64,000 bases of DNA from Sarcophilus harrisii (GCF_902635505.1 NC_045428.1:224456107-224520106); one strand, 5' to 3'. Numbered from the stretch's first letter, positions 32,517 through 45,719 are shown. Notes: generated by a model from the letters alone, not told the origin. Numbers and translations are program-made.

Positions 32517-32522
32517 GTGAAC
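32517..32522 (+). other. ATP10A: Splice donor of ATP10A exon 1
   Basis: CAG|GTGAAC: consensus exon end and GT. Reading past it stays open for only one further codon before a TGA, and homology to human ATP10A (CLVFSREEKK) stops here, which supports this junction. Confidence 0.9.
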
Positions 32523-33346
32523 CGGGACGGCCAGAAATGGGGAGAGAGAGCTTGGCTGCTGGGGTGGAGTGAAGGTGTGGGTGCTGGGCCTGAGGCACAA
32601 AGGTGTGGAGAATGGCTGTTCTCCCTCCTTCTGGGGCTCAGCAAAAACTTTGGGGTATGGCGAGAACGAGGAAAGACTGAGGAAAGGGGTTCTAATAAGC
32701 ATTTGGGGCCAGATATGTGTGCTTTTAAAAACTCCCATCTCATATCGCCCAGAGTAGGGCGTGGTGGCGATGGGAGAACGTTTTCGTGTTTAGAAAGTTT
32801 GTTCCCGCGACTCTGCTCTAGTGGAATGCAGCTGTGTGTGCCCAGTGCGACTAACTCCGGGCTCTTTATCCTCAGGGCTCTCTTTCCTTTTCTGAGTTTC
32901 TTAGGCTTTCCAGAGAGACCGTTCTTTTTCCAGTTTCTGGAGACCGTGTTTCCCCGCGGGGCTGATCTTTTCTTTTGCTGTTAGTTCTCCCCCACCCCCT
33001 GTGGGGACTCGGAGCGCTTCTGTAAGGAGAATGAAACTGTTGCAGCTGCCTCTTTCGTGAGCTAGTCAGAAAGAATGTGTAACACGTGTCAGAAAGTGTA
33101 TCTGCCCACTTTTCACTTGCGGTTTGTGAAGGGGGCCAGGTTGTTCTACTGTGAATTCTCTGCCCATTTCCCTCATCCTCATTTGGACGAGGTCCAAATT
33201 TTCTAGCAGAGGTCACTCTTTAAATGCCACCTTGATTGTTTTTCTGATCTTTTCTATTTAATGTCATATGAAAGAAGGGGATTCCTTTTCCTGCTGCGTT
33301 CATGTGTCCTCAAGGCATATGTTCTATTATATTTTTCTAACTCTCC

Positions 33347-33368
33347 AAAAAAAAAAAAAAAAAAAAAA
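33347..33368 (+). repeat. Poly-A tract
   Basis: A run of 22 A; no clear element precedes it. Confidence 0.9.
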
Positions 33369-33654
33369 GCAGTTCTTACAGCCCTGCACACCCAGAGATA
33401 AGAGTTCAGATTTAATTAACTAGTACTTTATCTTCTGCTTCCAAAACCAAACCTTTTGGGGATCCTAATTAAAATCTGATCCATAATAGTTCTCATTTCC
33501 CAAGTTAACTCCTCACTCCCCTCACCTCTTCATAGGTTTCTCAAGATTTTCAGGTTCAGCTCCTGAGAGGTACATAACTAAAATAGTACCTTTATCCCTT
33601 GCTGATCCATTCCATAAATTAGTTTTGATCCATAGCTGAAAGCTGAGAGAAGTT

Positions 33655-33820
33655 TAGAATCTTGTTGTTTTAAAGCTGGAAGGAACTTGAGAGATTGTTA
33701 AATCCCACTTGCTCATTTTAGGGAGGGAAAAATTGAGGCATAGAGGGATTGGATGGCTTGCCCAACATCTCATAAGTAGTGGAAGACTATGGTCAAGAAT
33801 GGATCTCCACAGCTCTTTCT
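33655..33820 (-). mobile_element. MIR/THER-type SINE, antisense
   Basis: Contains taaagctggaaggaacttga, attgaggcatagagggattg and gcttgcccaacatctcata, the antisense MIR order. Confidence 0.7.
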
Positions 33821-35014
33821 GTTAGCTGTTGTATTTAGTCAAATGAGATTCTATACAATCTAAGTTTTTTGCCCTTTATCCCTTCTCCTTTTTTCTTCCT
33901 CTTCCACAACCGTACTTCAAAACTACTAAACACCGTTCTCTATTTCAGCTGAAAGTTTTTCTTCCCATGTGGCACAGGTGCAGTAAGCAAGGTCAAAAAG
34001 GCTGTGTGGTTTCCTGTCTGCAAGCTGATTTGGAGTAGGGAAGAAAAGGATAGACATGTCTGGTAGATAACATCTGCATTCTTGATTTTTGTTTTGTTTT
34101 ATTTTGTTTTGAGGAGGGAAAAAAAGCACCTGCAGTCTGACCTTCCTGGTTACACAATACTATTTAGTGGGCTGGGCCTATACAAGATCTTTGCCGAGTT
34201 TACAAACCTTGACCATCTAGCAAGTGAGCATTATTTTGCGTAGCTTACTTTAGGAATAGTTAAGCCCAGAGAAATGCAGCTTATTTGCTTGAGTTTTCTT
34301 TGTCGGTATTTTGAAAACATTCTTTGGAGCTGCTCCTGCGTGGATCTCCTCTTTTCTTGTATTTTTTTCTCAAAAGAGAGAGATTTCCCAATCCCCAGGT
34401 AGGCTTTATCTTTGATAAGAATTACCAGATTATCTTTTCCTCTGCTCCTCACTCTGCACTAATTAAGATTTCTTAACTAGGGACTATGCAAAAGATCTCA
34501 GACAATTTCTGTTCTCACATCTTTTCAGTGGGTCAAAAAACAGGATGTGCTTGTGCTATGCCAGACAGATGTAAGAAACTGATTTCTCTGACCTTTTAGC
34601 CCATCCTAGTATGGAACTGTTGACGTTCTACAGATTGTGGCCAGTTGATCATAGGGCAGGCTACATTTCTGAGGCTAGCCTCATGATAGCAAAAAACCTT
34701 TGCAAAATCAGGATCAGTATAAACTAGGCTTTCCTCAGGGCTGTGTCTATATTGATAGTTATCTTAGAAGGTCTCCCCAGGAAATCAATTTAGAAAAACT
34801 TCCATGCTAGAGGTCAGATTGTGACTACACATTGAACACTCACCACTTCCCTTCTTTGACTTCCTGAGGGTTGAGGTTGGTGTTTGGCAGGCTTGAGAAT
34901 CTGGATAAGTCTGAAGTTTCTGATAGTACCTCCAACTTTAGTGAAGAGTGTCTTGTATTTAATCAATATAGAATTCTCAGAAATTGAAGCTTTGTACATT
35001 TGGACCAGAATTCC
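33821..35014. other. Unassigned intron sequence
   Basis: No exon and no confident repeat family in this 1.2 kb. Confidence 0.4.
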
Positions 35015-35275
35015 ATGAGGTAGCTGGTTGGTGAAGTGGACAGGCCTATAATCAGGAAGACCTGTTTTCAAATCTAGACTGGGACATTTACTAGTTTTAT
35101 GACATTGGACAAGTCACTTAATCCTTGTATACCTCAAGTTCCTCTTCTGGTAAAATGGGGATTATAATAACAGCACTTACCTTCCAGGCTTGTGTGGGGG
35201 ATAAAAGACTCAGCAAAATGCCTGACAGATAGTAAATGTTCTATAAATATTAGCTATGAATATTAATGCAGTTGA
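35015..35275 (+). mobile_element. MIR/THER1 SINE, nearly full length
   Basis: It has the head gaggtagctggttggtgaag, then gacctgttttcaaatctaga, acaagtcacttaatccttg, aaatggggattataataaca and the tail agatagtaaatgttctataa. Confidence 0.8.
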
Positions 35276-36149
35276 ACCGGTAAATCAAAATCCCATGAAG
35301 ATATAAAGTTGATGAACTTCAGGAAGGATGCCATTCTTAACACTGTTCTGCTCCCTCCTTGGACATGTTGAGATGCCCATCGGGGCACAGTTCTGGTACA
35401 CATGTGGCATCCCCAACTCTGAAACTGATGTGGTTGTGTGTGAGTCAAAAATGATTAAGTTGATTTTATTTCAATCAGTGCTGAGGTTGACAAAATCTTT
35501 GGTGATACTGCTATCATGGGAAAGTAACTGTTAAATTTCTTGGTAAACATATAACTAACTTTTGATTATTTTGTATCTTGGGGAAAATTAGCCTCTTCCA
35601 TATCACACGTGTACTAATGAATGAATTTATGCAAATTGAGTGTCAATTCCGAATGTTAATATCATTAAATGGAACACAGTAGTCTGCAACTGTTTTCATT
35701 ATTTTTAAAAGTGAGATTTTCTTGAAGAAATGGATGATATTCTCCCAATCCATTTGTGCCATTAAATGAAGCCAATCTGATTTTGACATAATTCTGAGAG
35801 ATGTCTTCACAAGTGGAAGTTGAATTCCTAGTCTTGATAGTCTTCCTTAGTTGTTTCATTATTCCATTTTCATTACATTTAGTTGATATATATTCCTATC
35901 TGTGTCAACACATGTATAATCAGAGTGTTATATACCCATTTTTATTCATCTTGAATTATTGATTTACATGTTGTCAGTCTCAGTAATTTTTTCTAATTTT
36001 TCTTGAGTACCTCTTTATGGAAAAAAAAAAGTTTACCCTGGTACTATAAATAGAGTGCTTAGACTTCAAGGAGGGAAAGGAGTTTCAAAATATGAACAGT
36101 CACTCCTAGTCATGGTTAGGAGAGTATGGTATCAAATTTAATCCACATA
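35276..36149. other. Unassigned intron sequence
   Basis: AT-rich, with no recognised element. A poly-A run of 11 lies at 36020-36030. Confidence 0.4.
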
Positions 36150-36265
36150 GCAAGTGTGCATTAAGTGTTTATTGAAAAGGCAAACCAAATGCAAACAAAC
36201 AAAAATGCTCCTTCCCCTCAAGAAGCTTACATTCTAGTGAGGGTGGTGATGGAATAATATATGCA
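36150..36265 (-). mobile_element. L2 LINE 3' end, antisense
   Basis: Contains gcaagtgtgcattaagtgtt, ccctcaagaagcttacattc and tagtgagggtggtgatgg. Confidence 0.75.
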
Positions 36266-36377
36266 TTGATTCCTAAAATGTTATGAGTGATCCAGTGCCA
36301 GGAAAGAGGTTGGGAGCAATGCCAATTAGTCTCTCTTTTGGTGAAAACAAGCCTACCAGCTCTTTGGTTTTTGTGAA

Positions 36378-36378
<1 letters not shown>

Positions 36379-36407
<29 letters not shown>
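36379..36407. repeat. (TG)n microsatellite
   Basis: About 14 uninterrupted TG units. Confidence 0.97.
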
Positions 36408-36409
<2 letters not shown>

Positions 36410-38190
36410 TTCAAATTTGTCTAGCAGACATCTAGTAATGGGAAATCAAAAAAATAACTCAAGTCCCCCTCTTGTCAACATTACAGGTATATGAAAGGGG
36501 GAAAGAAAATAGAACCTTGAGTGATATATAAACAACAACAAAATTGGTATTCCAACCTTGAAAAATGGCAGAATTAGTTGGGTTTTTAAAAAGAAAGCTT
36601 TTAAAAAAGCAAGCACGTTGTTACTAGATAGAAACATGAAAGTGTGATGGAGGAAGAGATCCCTAGCTAGAGTAGGGATCAATAGATTTGAAGGCTAGTC
36701 CTGACTTACAGCAACTAGCTATATGAATTTAATCATGTCCTTTTTATCTCTTTGCATCTCATTTTTCCCATCTCTAAAATGTGAAATAGACTAAATATTT
36801 AAGGTCTCATTAAATCCCATTTTAAACTCACCTGGCTCTTTATGTTTGTCTTCCAGATGGAACAAGGCAGAATAATAAGGACACCAGTTAAAGCCTGGTT
36901 ATCAAACTTCTTATCATTTTATTCTTTTAGGATCAAATGTTGCTCTTGACAGTCATGTTGAAAAAATAGTGATATTTTTTTTTTCTGGCATCTTCATGCT
37001 TGTCCCTTTTTTTCCTATACAATTTTTATATGTGTTTCTCCCCCCCCCCCACTATAATTTGGTGCCTGCAGTATTAAAAACATTTTCCCCCTTCTGATTT
37101 GCAATGTGTGGCTTTGGGGTTAATCTGAGGAGCAAATTTTAGCATTATTATAAGAAATAGCTTGAAGTGAAGGAAAATTTTTTTTCTGAATTTTTTGAGT
37201 TCTGGATGGATATGGATAAAAGTTGTGGAGAGTGTAGTGTTTTTACTTTACCCATAACTTCTATTTTTCCTCTCTACCCCCCACCCTCTTCCTTTAATTC
37301 TTTCACAGCTTTTCCTTAACTGTCAAAATCATGAGATTTCTCTTGTTTCTCTTTCCTTTCTTGATGTGGAAGTATATACTGTTTCAGAAGAATTTTTCAC
37401 CTTTTGATGACAAGTAAAATATGCTCAGGGAATAAATGTATTTCATCTTTCTTTCTCTTTTTAAAATATCTATATGCTTTTCTTTTTCTCTTTTCATCTA
37501 TCCTCCCTCTCACTGTATGCCTCTTTTCTTCTATTTCCTGTTGGGCCATCACACTTCCTCTCTGCATTCCTGGTTTCTTTGCCATAGCTGTTCCTCCCTC
37601 ACTTTGTTTAACTAAAAATCCAAGCAGCACAATCACTTTGCCTAAGGACTGAGCAAAGGTATAAGATGGCAGAAGATATTTGTAAATGCTTAATCTAAAA
37701 ATTAAGAGAAGTATAGATAGGGTATCTAAGTGATTTGAAAGGAAATTTACTAGGCATTCATGATGTATATCATGGAGGCCTTTGGTTAAAATGGTCGTGT
37801 TGTCACTGGTATCCTTTAGGGAAAACTTCCCCTTGTTGCTGTATCCCTAAGCCAATATTATGGTTTAGATGACTATATAACCTGTTTTTTGTTTGTTTGT
37901 TTTTAACAATAATGAAGTAGTTCTATCACATTGGTCTCTCAAGTGGGGACTAGTGGTCTCACCTCAACAGGGATCTATCTGATCACTAAGAAAGTAGTAA
38001 GAAGGGTCATATTTGAAATATCCAGTTATGGGGCTTCTCCCTAGTACAACTACATTTATCATTCTCTCTAAATGTGCCCTAAACTCACTTTCTCTGCTGA
38101 ATAAGTCACCAACTTCTCCTTCCTTGTCAGACTCTAGAGGGAAGCTGTGGCCTAACCACTGGGCACATATTCATAGAAATAGCTCCCTGA
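36410..38190. other. Unassigned intron sequence
   Basis: No exon or confident repeat in 1.8 kb. It contains a poly-C run near 37041-37050 and a pyrimidine-rich stretch at 37440-37600. Overlapping frames of about 80 codons on both strands at 37397-37652 arise from that biased composition. Confidence 0.4.
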
Positions 38191-38440
38191 CAGGCAGCTA
38201 GCTGACATAGTGGATAGAGTGTTAGGCTTGAAGTTGGGAAGATTCTTCAAATCTATCTTCAGACACTTACTAGTTATGTGATCCTGGGCAAGTCAACTCA
38301 TCCTGTTTGCCTCAGTTTCCTCATCTGGAAAATGACCTGAAGAAGAAAATGGCAAACCATTCTAGTATCTTTGCCAAGAAAATCCAAATGGGGATATAAA
38401 CATTCAGACACGACTGAAAAATGACTAAATAACAAACTGC
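38191..38440 (+). mobile_element. Mar1-type SINE, full length
   Basis: Contains gacaggcagctagctgacat, agtggatagagtgttaggct, atcctgggcaagtcaactca, tcagtttcctcatctggaaa and cattcagacacgactgaaaa. Confidence 0.9.
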
Positions 38441-38689
38441 CTGATATTGAGAAAATAGTAACTCTTCCCCAATATATACACCTGATTCACTGGTGATTGC
38501 AGTATGATCTAGGACTCTGAAATCCAAGGTGACAAATAAGTAAGAGTACTACTTTTTCTTTTTTAGGTGGGACAGTATGAGTTCCACAGGATAAATGGGT
38601 TCTATGTATGTGTCTTTGTATGTGGTCTATACTTCAAATCTTATTACATAATATTTCCCCAAAAATGTATCTTTTTTTTTCAATTGACA

Positions 38690-39030
38690 ATGGCACCACT
38701 ATTTATTTAGTCACAGGAATTCTCCCCTCGGTGACATTCTTGACTTCTTACTTTCATCTACCCCACATAGTCAGGCAGTTGTCAAATCTTGTCTTTACTT
38801 CCACATTATCTTACCAATAACCCCCTTTCTCTACTGACAGAGCCACTGTCCTGGTTTCAGTCTCTATCATCACCTCTTGAGGAGAATATGTCAGTTATTT
38901 CAGTAGCATTCTAATTCATTTCCCTGTCTTTTCGCCTCTCCAGTCCATCCTCCATCCGGTGCTCCATCCATTTCCCCATAGTATAAATCTGATTATGTCA
39001 CTCTTCACTTGACTCAAGTATCAATCAGAT
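38690..39030 (+). mobile_element. CR1-clade LINE (L2/L3-like) fragment
   Basis: Contains ctccagtccatcctccatcc, gtgctccatccatttcccca and taaatctgattatgtcactc, matching the sense order of the CR1-clade reverse transcriptase end. Degraded. Confidence 0.5.
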
Positions 39031-39127
39031 AATTTCATTTTTTAGTTCATTCTTTGAAAAACCCTACTTTTGATGTGTTTTATATATAACCCATATAATT
39101 ATCAGCCTATTGATGTGTGAATATACT

Positions 39128-39155
39128 TTACAAATAAATAAATAAATATACACAT
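39128..39155. repeat. (AAAT)n simple repeat
   Basis: Short run of aataaataaataaat. Confidence 0.8.
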
Positions 39156-39159
39156 CAGT

Positions 39160-41190
39160 ATTCTGTGCTTCCCCCCTCCCTTTTTTTTTTTTTACTTAAA
39201 CAGAATCATTTGGAGATCTCTTCTCTAGAATATATTAATATAGATGAATAGCATAGTGCTTGAAAAGGACTTTTCTGAGATATTTTCAGATTCACTGACC
39301 TGAAATATTGAGACAGTTTTGTGAATATAGGCCCACTTAAAATTAATGAAGAATAATTACCTAATAACTTGCTGCATTAACTTGTCAATATGTTTTCTAT
39401 GAATGTATTCATTATGGATTTTAGTACTGTTTATTACTACTGATAAACTTTTTCTAATTACTAAGGGTAATAATAATATTTATAAGAAATTATAATAAGA
39501 ATAGTTATACTTCAGTCATTCAAGGATTGGTGATTTTGTTGCTTTAAATACTCTCTTAGTCACTGTGGACTTCAACCCTTCCATATTTGAATTTTTTTTT
39601 GTCTTTGTTTTTGTTTTTCTGTGGTAGACTGGATGAAGAAATTAATCACCTTGGGTGATTTTTATAGAAATATATTATAGATTTTTATGGTACCAATTTT
39701 ATAATAAGGTGCCTTTCTGGTGTTTGCTAGGTTAGGTCTCAGGACAGACTACATAATCCATGATAGGGCACTTTTTCAAAGCATTTCTGAAATTCGGAAA
39801 TTTAGGAAGTTTTTCAGTTACCTCTATGACACGATGAGAAGCCAATAGGCTTGTTAGGTTTTAATGAAGGAATAATAGTTATTAAATACTTACATTAACT
39901 ATAATTTTGTGCAAAAATATTTCGTATATAATGCCACTTCCAAAACGTACTTGTTCTGTAACATTAGGCAAATGACTTAAAATCTCCAATGTTCTCAGAC
40001 AAATCTCTAACTGTAAATTGCTAAAGAAGTAGTAATCTGCATTGGTGGGGGATTTTCTTCCCTGGAAGTTACCTATAGAAATGAAATTTCAGGTCTTGTC
40101 ACACTTCAAAAAATACATATATAATTCAAAAGAGTCAGGATGTAGGACCTGATAGTAAAAAACCACAATCCTTTATTCCTGGAGTAAATTAGTTCTTTCT
40201 TTTTACAAATGACTGAGGAACTGAAAAGTAGTGATTTGCCTTAAGCCAAACAGATTCTGCTGGGCCCAGATTAGTGCAATTAATGAATCCCTTTAAGTTG
40301 TCTATTGTATTAGAATTTGTACTATTTGAAGATCTAATGGTGTAAAATATGATCGTTGGTTTCAGCCCTCTGGAACTATGTGGTGGGAATTTGAATAATG
40401 CTGGTACTTTCCAGTAATCATTATTTGCACTCCTGGGGATCTAGTTGTAGCCCAGCTCCCCTGACTCTGGAAAGTCATCTACCATATCTTTATTATTAGT
40501 ATGCTAAAAGTGATTTAAGAAAATAATAAGAAAATATATAAAAGCCTCTTTAATGTGTCATTCTACCACATTAGAAAACTCATACATTTTGCTCCATGTT
40601 CTGTATGGGTCTCTGTTTTATTCTCTGATTGTCTTATTGTGTTTGTTGCTTTCTCGGTCTCTAGATTTATCTTTGACTCTGGTTTTGACCCTGTCTTTCT
40701 GCTCAGCCTCCTTATCTCTGTCTTGCTATTTCTCCATTTCTCTCTTTGTCTCTTCCATCTTCCTGTAAGGGTATGCTTTACCATATGATATACCTTGCCT
40801 TGGACCTTGTTAGATGTGGGATTCATAGGACAATGTACAATAGGAAAGCACTGACTTGATAGTTGTTAACCAAAAACAATATATAGTCCAAGCTTTCTTC
40901 CTCATTTTATATCTTTTCTCTGATGTTTTTCACCTTTGTGACTTTGGCTTCATTTAAGCTTCCTGAGCCCCAGTTTGCTTCTCTGTGTAAGGAAGGGATT
41001 AAACCACTTGGCCAGAGGGCTTAGATCACTAGATTTATAATTCCTTTAGCATGAAAGTTTTAAGGGTGCTTTAACTGAATCCATTTTTAAAAGTTTGAGT
41101 AATTTAGTTTTGGCACAAACTTCCACTACTTGCTTTAAAAAGGATGTATTTGAGGTTAGCACCAAACGATGATATCAATGTAGGCATCAA
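39160..41190. other. Unassigned intron sequence
   Basis: No exon and no confident element in 2 kb of AT-rich DNA. The pyrimidine-rich 40620-40765 yields overlapping 70-87-codon frames on both strands with no domain. Confidence 0.4.
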
Positions 41191-41191
41191 A

Positions 41192-41696
41192 TGTTGGGGT
41201 TTGGTCATGTGAAGAATTCACAATGACCATTCTCTTTTGGCAAAAGGTAGGTTTATTTAGAAGAAGAGGTTTTTAGACAAAATAAAGAGGTACATTAGAC
41301 ACCAGGAGTGGCAAATATGAAATTGCATTGGGAAAGCATATAATTATACCCTAGAAGGCATGGAGGGTTGGGATAGGGAGAAAGATACCATGAAGCATGG
41401 TTAGGAGGTGGGGAATGAGAGGAAAGATACCATGAAGCAAAATGCTGGCTGGCTTAACCAAAGAGGGGTTCAGCAAAGATGGCATGGATCATAGGTTTAT
41501 AGGGGAAATTTAACCTCAGGAGTTTGACATAACTTAGATTTCTGACTGAACAGAGATGGAGCTACCCATGACCTTCACAAAGAATGAACTCGATCCCTGT
41601 TGGTGCCTTTCCTTGCTTGCTTCAGGGAGTAATTTTATCACTACTTCAGGCTTTTTCTGCCAACCCCAATGACCCAGGACCTCACCAAATATGACA
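41192..41696 (-). mobile_element. Solo LTR, fossil, antisense
   Basis: On the minus strand the 505-bp block begins TGTCATATTTGGTGAGG and ends ACCAAACCCCAACA, giving TG...CA limits and an inverted terminal match. A reverse-complemented AATAAA-like signal (gtttatttag) lies near 41251. No internal viral region is attached. I recognise the general type from marsupial genomes but cannot name the family. Its condition suggests moderate age. Confidence 0.6.
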
Positions 41697-42439
41697 GAGT
41701 GATTTTATAATTTTTTGCTTATATTAAACTTTTGAAAATAAAGTTACTCTTCGTTTTTCAGAAGAAAAGTATCTCAAATCTTCAGCATTTGAGTTTTGAG
41801 GGCTTTTGCGCAGTGAAAAAATAGTAAGTATAGATACACATGGATTTTGGAGTATGATTCAAAATAGACTTAATTCTTGTTTCTAAGTGTAAGTTTTGAG
41901 TCTTCTAGGAATTGTTAACTTTCCTAGAAACTCTGGTTGAGTATTTAGAGCCATAGTTACAATTGGTGCTTTAACAAGTCTATCTTTTCTAATGCTATTC
42001 AGAACCATTTTTTATAATTTCATTTGTAATGTTCTTTCCTCTCTGTGCATCTCTGAAGGAATGTTCTTATTCCCAGAGACAGTTCCTAAAGTCCCCATAT
42101 AGGCACTTTAGGAATTGACAAATTAAAATTTAAAATATTAGATGGATTAAATAATAGGTGTTCCTATTATTAGGAATAATAGGAATCCAAACTATGACTT
42201 TTTCCAGAAATACAAGTTAAAATTTTGTTTAATTGGAAAATATTTTGCTGAACATTTTTATGTTTGTTTTTTACAGCTGAAGTTAAAAGACAGCTCAGAA
42301 TTATTGATTCCATGACCATTCTTATAATTTTGAACCATGATCTTTAAGGATTTTCTGTATGGCACAGGTGAAAAAATGATGATGTGTTTTATAATAGTAA
42401 TTAAATGGTTTCCTACTGTATTTCCCCTCCTGCCTCTTA

Positions 42440-42548
42440 TCTGCCTTTTGAAGACAGACTACTTTATTTTTCTCGTAATATCCTTAGCATCTACCAAAGT
42501 GCCTAAGACACAGGGGGAATTAATAAATGTTTGTTGATTGATTTGGTT
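42440..42548 (+). mobile_element. L2 LINE 3' terminus
   Basis: Contains atctgccttttgaagacaga, gcatctaccaaagtgcctaa and attaataaatgtttgttgat. Confidence 0.75.
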
Positions 42549-42960
42549 CAGTTATTCAGCATTCACTTCCTGTTACTGATCTTTTGCTGACATTGTTGTA
42601 TCTGTATTTTTCTTTTAGTTGTGCCTGTTTTATTCTGAATCATTTTATATGGCCTTTCTATCTTTCTCTGGATTCTTCATGTTCATATTTCTTAAAGCAT
42701 AATGTCTTTTGTACTTTATAGCATATTTTGTTTAGGCATTCCATAATTGATGGATTGCCATTTTGTTTCCATTTCTTTGCTACTGCAAAGAAACTTATTA
42801 TAGTATATGTTAAACAAACGTTTCTGTCTTTGTTCTCTTTGGATGTATGCCCTATAGTGGAATCCTTGGGCCAAAGAATATTGATGGTGAAGTGTTTTTC
42901 TTTCAGAATTCTAAATTGATATCCAGAATGGTTAGAGCAATTCATAGATCTACCAGGTAT
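42549..42960 (-). mobile_element. L1 LINE ORF2 3' part, antisense, old
   Basis: The minus-strand frame at 42945-42658 includes FFAVAKKWKQNGNPSIMECLNKICY, cf. AKNWKLNGCPSVGEWLNKLWY at 26.2 kb. It also contains the reverse of the HPFWRVVW region near 42930. Confidence 0.8.
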
Positions 42961-43755
42961 CAGTGTTCCTGTTTTCCCATAAGAAGTAACTTAAAAAAAA
43001 GTAATTGTTAAGTACTTAAATGATGAGAATTAAAGATATCAGCATTAAAACAAATGTGACCCACACTTATTTTGGTAACCATAAGCTAAGGCTCCTTGTA
43101 GCTATTTATATGATTATTATTACTTCAGAGAGCTATGAAGTCTCATGTGGCATGAGTCATTGATTGACTGGGTTAAGGATGATGTAAAGGAACAGTGGCA
43201 GTGGGTGCAGTAATAGTGCTGTGAACTAGGCATTTCACACTTGGTAAGTAAGCAATTGCAGTTTTCTGGAATTCATAGGTATTTTGGAAGAGGAAGTTTG
43301 GAGATCTGCTCATTATTTTTTTTATGAATTCTTCCTTTCATTTGCTTATCTTTTAAGCCCAGATTATTGACTGTACCAGAAAAAGAAGGGAGAAGAGGGG
43401 GTATTTTCCAGTATTTTCTGAAAAGTTTCAGGTGGAGAAAAAATTTGTTCCATTAAAACATATTAGCTTAGTTAGTGTTGTCATCTCTTTCTCATACTAT
43501 TTAGTTCTTTCTAAACCAGAACTAGGAAGGAAGGACTGATTACCACTTTACTCTGAGAGATTAAGTATGAATTAGAGCAAAACCTGAGTATCCGATTCTC
43601 TTATAGGGTTTTGGTCATACCCATGCTGAATTCTTGGCATTTTTTTTTTTTGCCTTTTTTGGGGGATGGGGAGGGATATTATGTAACTTTTGTGTTTTTT
43701 TTAAGAAGTTGAGAAATTTCCCATAGAACAAAATGATTTATAAAACAGAAGGAAT
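42961..43755. other. Unassigned intron sequence
   Basis: No exon and no clear element; a poly-T/G stretch lies at 43641-43670. Confidence 0.4.
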
Positions 43756-43965
43756 TATCAGTGTGATACAGTGGAAAGAAGACTGGATTTAGAGTCTGTG
43801 ATCGAGGATTTAAATATAAACTTTTACCATTTGAACCCTTTGTGATTTTAGGCATTTCACATAACCTTTGGGCCTCGGTTTCTTCATCTATGAAATGAGA
43901 TTCGGCTAGATGACCTGTAAGGTCTATTCCAATAGGAAATCTGTGGTCCTGTGGTCTCCTTTCTT
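43756..43965 (+). mobile_element. MIR/THER1 SINE, nearly full length
   Basis: Contains cagtgtgatacagtggaaag, cctttgggcctcggtttctt, catctatgaaatgagattcg and gctagatgacctgtaaggtc. Confidence 0.85.
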
Positions 43966-44168
43966 TATATAGAGGGATGGGGCATTATGGCTATCCAATA
44001 TTGGATATATCAGCAGGCATTGTTAAATATTTGGTTCCTGAACTGCTTTTTCTTCTAATTCTTTTTATTATTCTTTCAAAAGAATGATTTGGCATGTAGT
44101 AGGTTTAGTTGGAAATGAAAGTGATATAAAAACAAAGCATCCATAAAATATATTTTTAAAGAAGAAGA

Positions 44169-44548
44169 CACAAGTTTTCAAAGTTTAATACATAGACTTT
44201 TCAAGGTTCCTAAGACTCTTTCAGAAGATATTCAAGCTCATAATTATTTTCATAATAATATCAAGATGTCATTCGACTATTAAAATACTCTTATGTTTTC
44301 CTACAACTTATTTGAGTGAAGCTGAATTTTCTTATATTTCAATCCAAATGACATATCATAGCCAATTGAATATAGGAGCAGATGAGGGAAACCAAATATC
44401 TTCTATCAATCCAGACATTCAGTAGATTTGCAAAAATATATAAAGCAATACTACTTTCCCCACTGATTATTGCTTTGTTTTGGAAAACATAATTTTAAAA
44501 AAATGTATTGGGTGTCCTGCAACCAAAAAGTTTGAGAACTGCTATTCT
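44169..44548. mobile_element. hAT DNA transposon, second copy
   Basis: Same family as 7986-9023, without the insertions: ataattattttcataataat, gccaattgaatataggagca, gatttgcaaaaatatataaa and the end aaaagtttgagaactgct. The 5' terminal repeat is worn away. Confidence 0.7.
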
Positions 44549-45719
44549 AGAGCTTAGGTTTATATATTGAAGAGACTCCTCAACTTGGCAGCAATGTCAG
44601 TGATCTTATCTCCTCATTTGAGAGTAAGGATGTTAGAACTGAAGAGATAAAATAACTGAATTCATATTCATAATCACATCAAAAGAATTTTGAGACAAAT
44701 AGTGCCTGAATATATATTTATTAACACTGTTAATGAAACTATTATCCTTGCTTTTTAATCAGATCTATTATTTCACTGGTGAGCTAATTAACTACTGCCT
44801 TGAAACTTAGTTGACCAATTAATTTACTTGGGGCCAGGAGGAGTTAATTGATGGTCATACAGCCTGTAGATGTCAGGCAAAACTTGAATACTAGACTCGC
44901 TGACATATTTATTATACTGAGCTGTCTCTTAAAGAAAATTATTTAACAAATATGTTAAACAAGAATTGGTGTGTGAATTCCATCTTTATTCTTTTCCAAA
45001 ATATATAATGTTATTTATTTTTTATGTCTTGTCAAGACATCATATAAAATCATTGTGGATGTATTTCATATCTGCACTAATAAGTTTGATTCTCTTTTTG
45101 AGAAATCAATAGCCTGGTAATTTTTCTACTGTTTCTCTGGCATTGTGACTTAAATTGTAATATGTTTTTCATTCATGCTTTTGCTCAAGGATACTGTTTT
45201 TTTTTTAAAGTACAATGGAAAGTTTGATTCATTATATTGAAATTTTGTTACTGCATTGTAGCTATTAATATTTGTGGCAAGCGTGATGCACTTAAATGAT
45301 ACCACACTTGTGAATAGCATCTGGATTTCTTTTCTCTTTGGAAGAAGGGAAGAAGAATCAAAACCCCAATCACATATACTTAACTATAACTATTAGCCAG
45401 GGAGATGTGTGATTGTATCTTCTGGGCAAAGTCATTATTGAGTAATGTTAATTTCTGATCTTTATTTTGTTTCTTTTTCTATTCTTTCCCTGGAAGTAAT
45501 CTTCATATTAATTCTCCCACTATATGCAAAGAAGATTTATTTATGTATTATAGTCTCTTTAGAAAAATTTTCTATTTGCAAAAAGAAGAATGTCTTAAAA
45601 AATATTGAACCTTGACCAGACACTGAGTGCTTTTTGGAGTGATGCATAATATTATAAGAATGGGTGGAAAGTAAACCTCCTGATAAATATATGTGAATCC
45701 TGAAAGATTTCAAAATAAA
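44549..45719. other. Unassigned intron sequence
   Basis: No exon visible. 44620-44935 may hold decayed MIR sequence (ggagttaattgatggtcata; actagactcgctgaca). The rest is AT-rich. Confidence 0.35.

Larger units (their letters stand above)
31230..33190. promoter_or_regulatory. CpG island spanning the ATP10A promoter and exon 1
   Basis: CpG dinucleotides and GC content rise sharply here against an AT-rich background elsewhere. Within it lie GC boxes, CCAAT boxes and the first coding exon. The edges are estimates by eye. Such islands usually mark a promoter; a transcription start cannot be read from the sequence alone. Confidence 0.85.

Noticed and set aside
32448-32984. 178-codon plus-strand frame overlapping the exon end
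   Set aside because: It is in another frame, crosses the splice donor into the intron and resembles no protein. GC-rich islands keep chance frames open.
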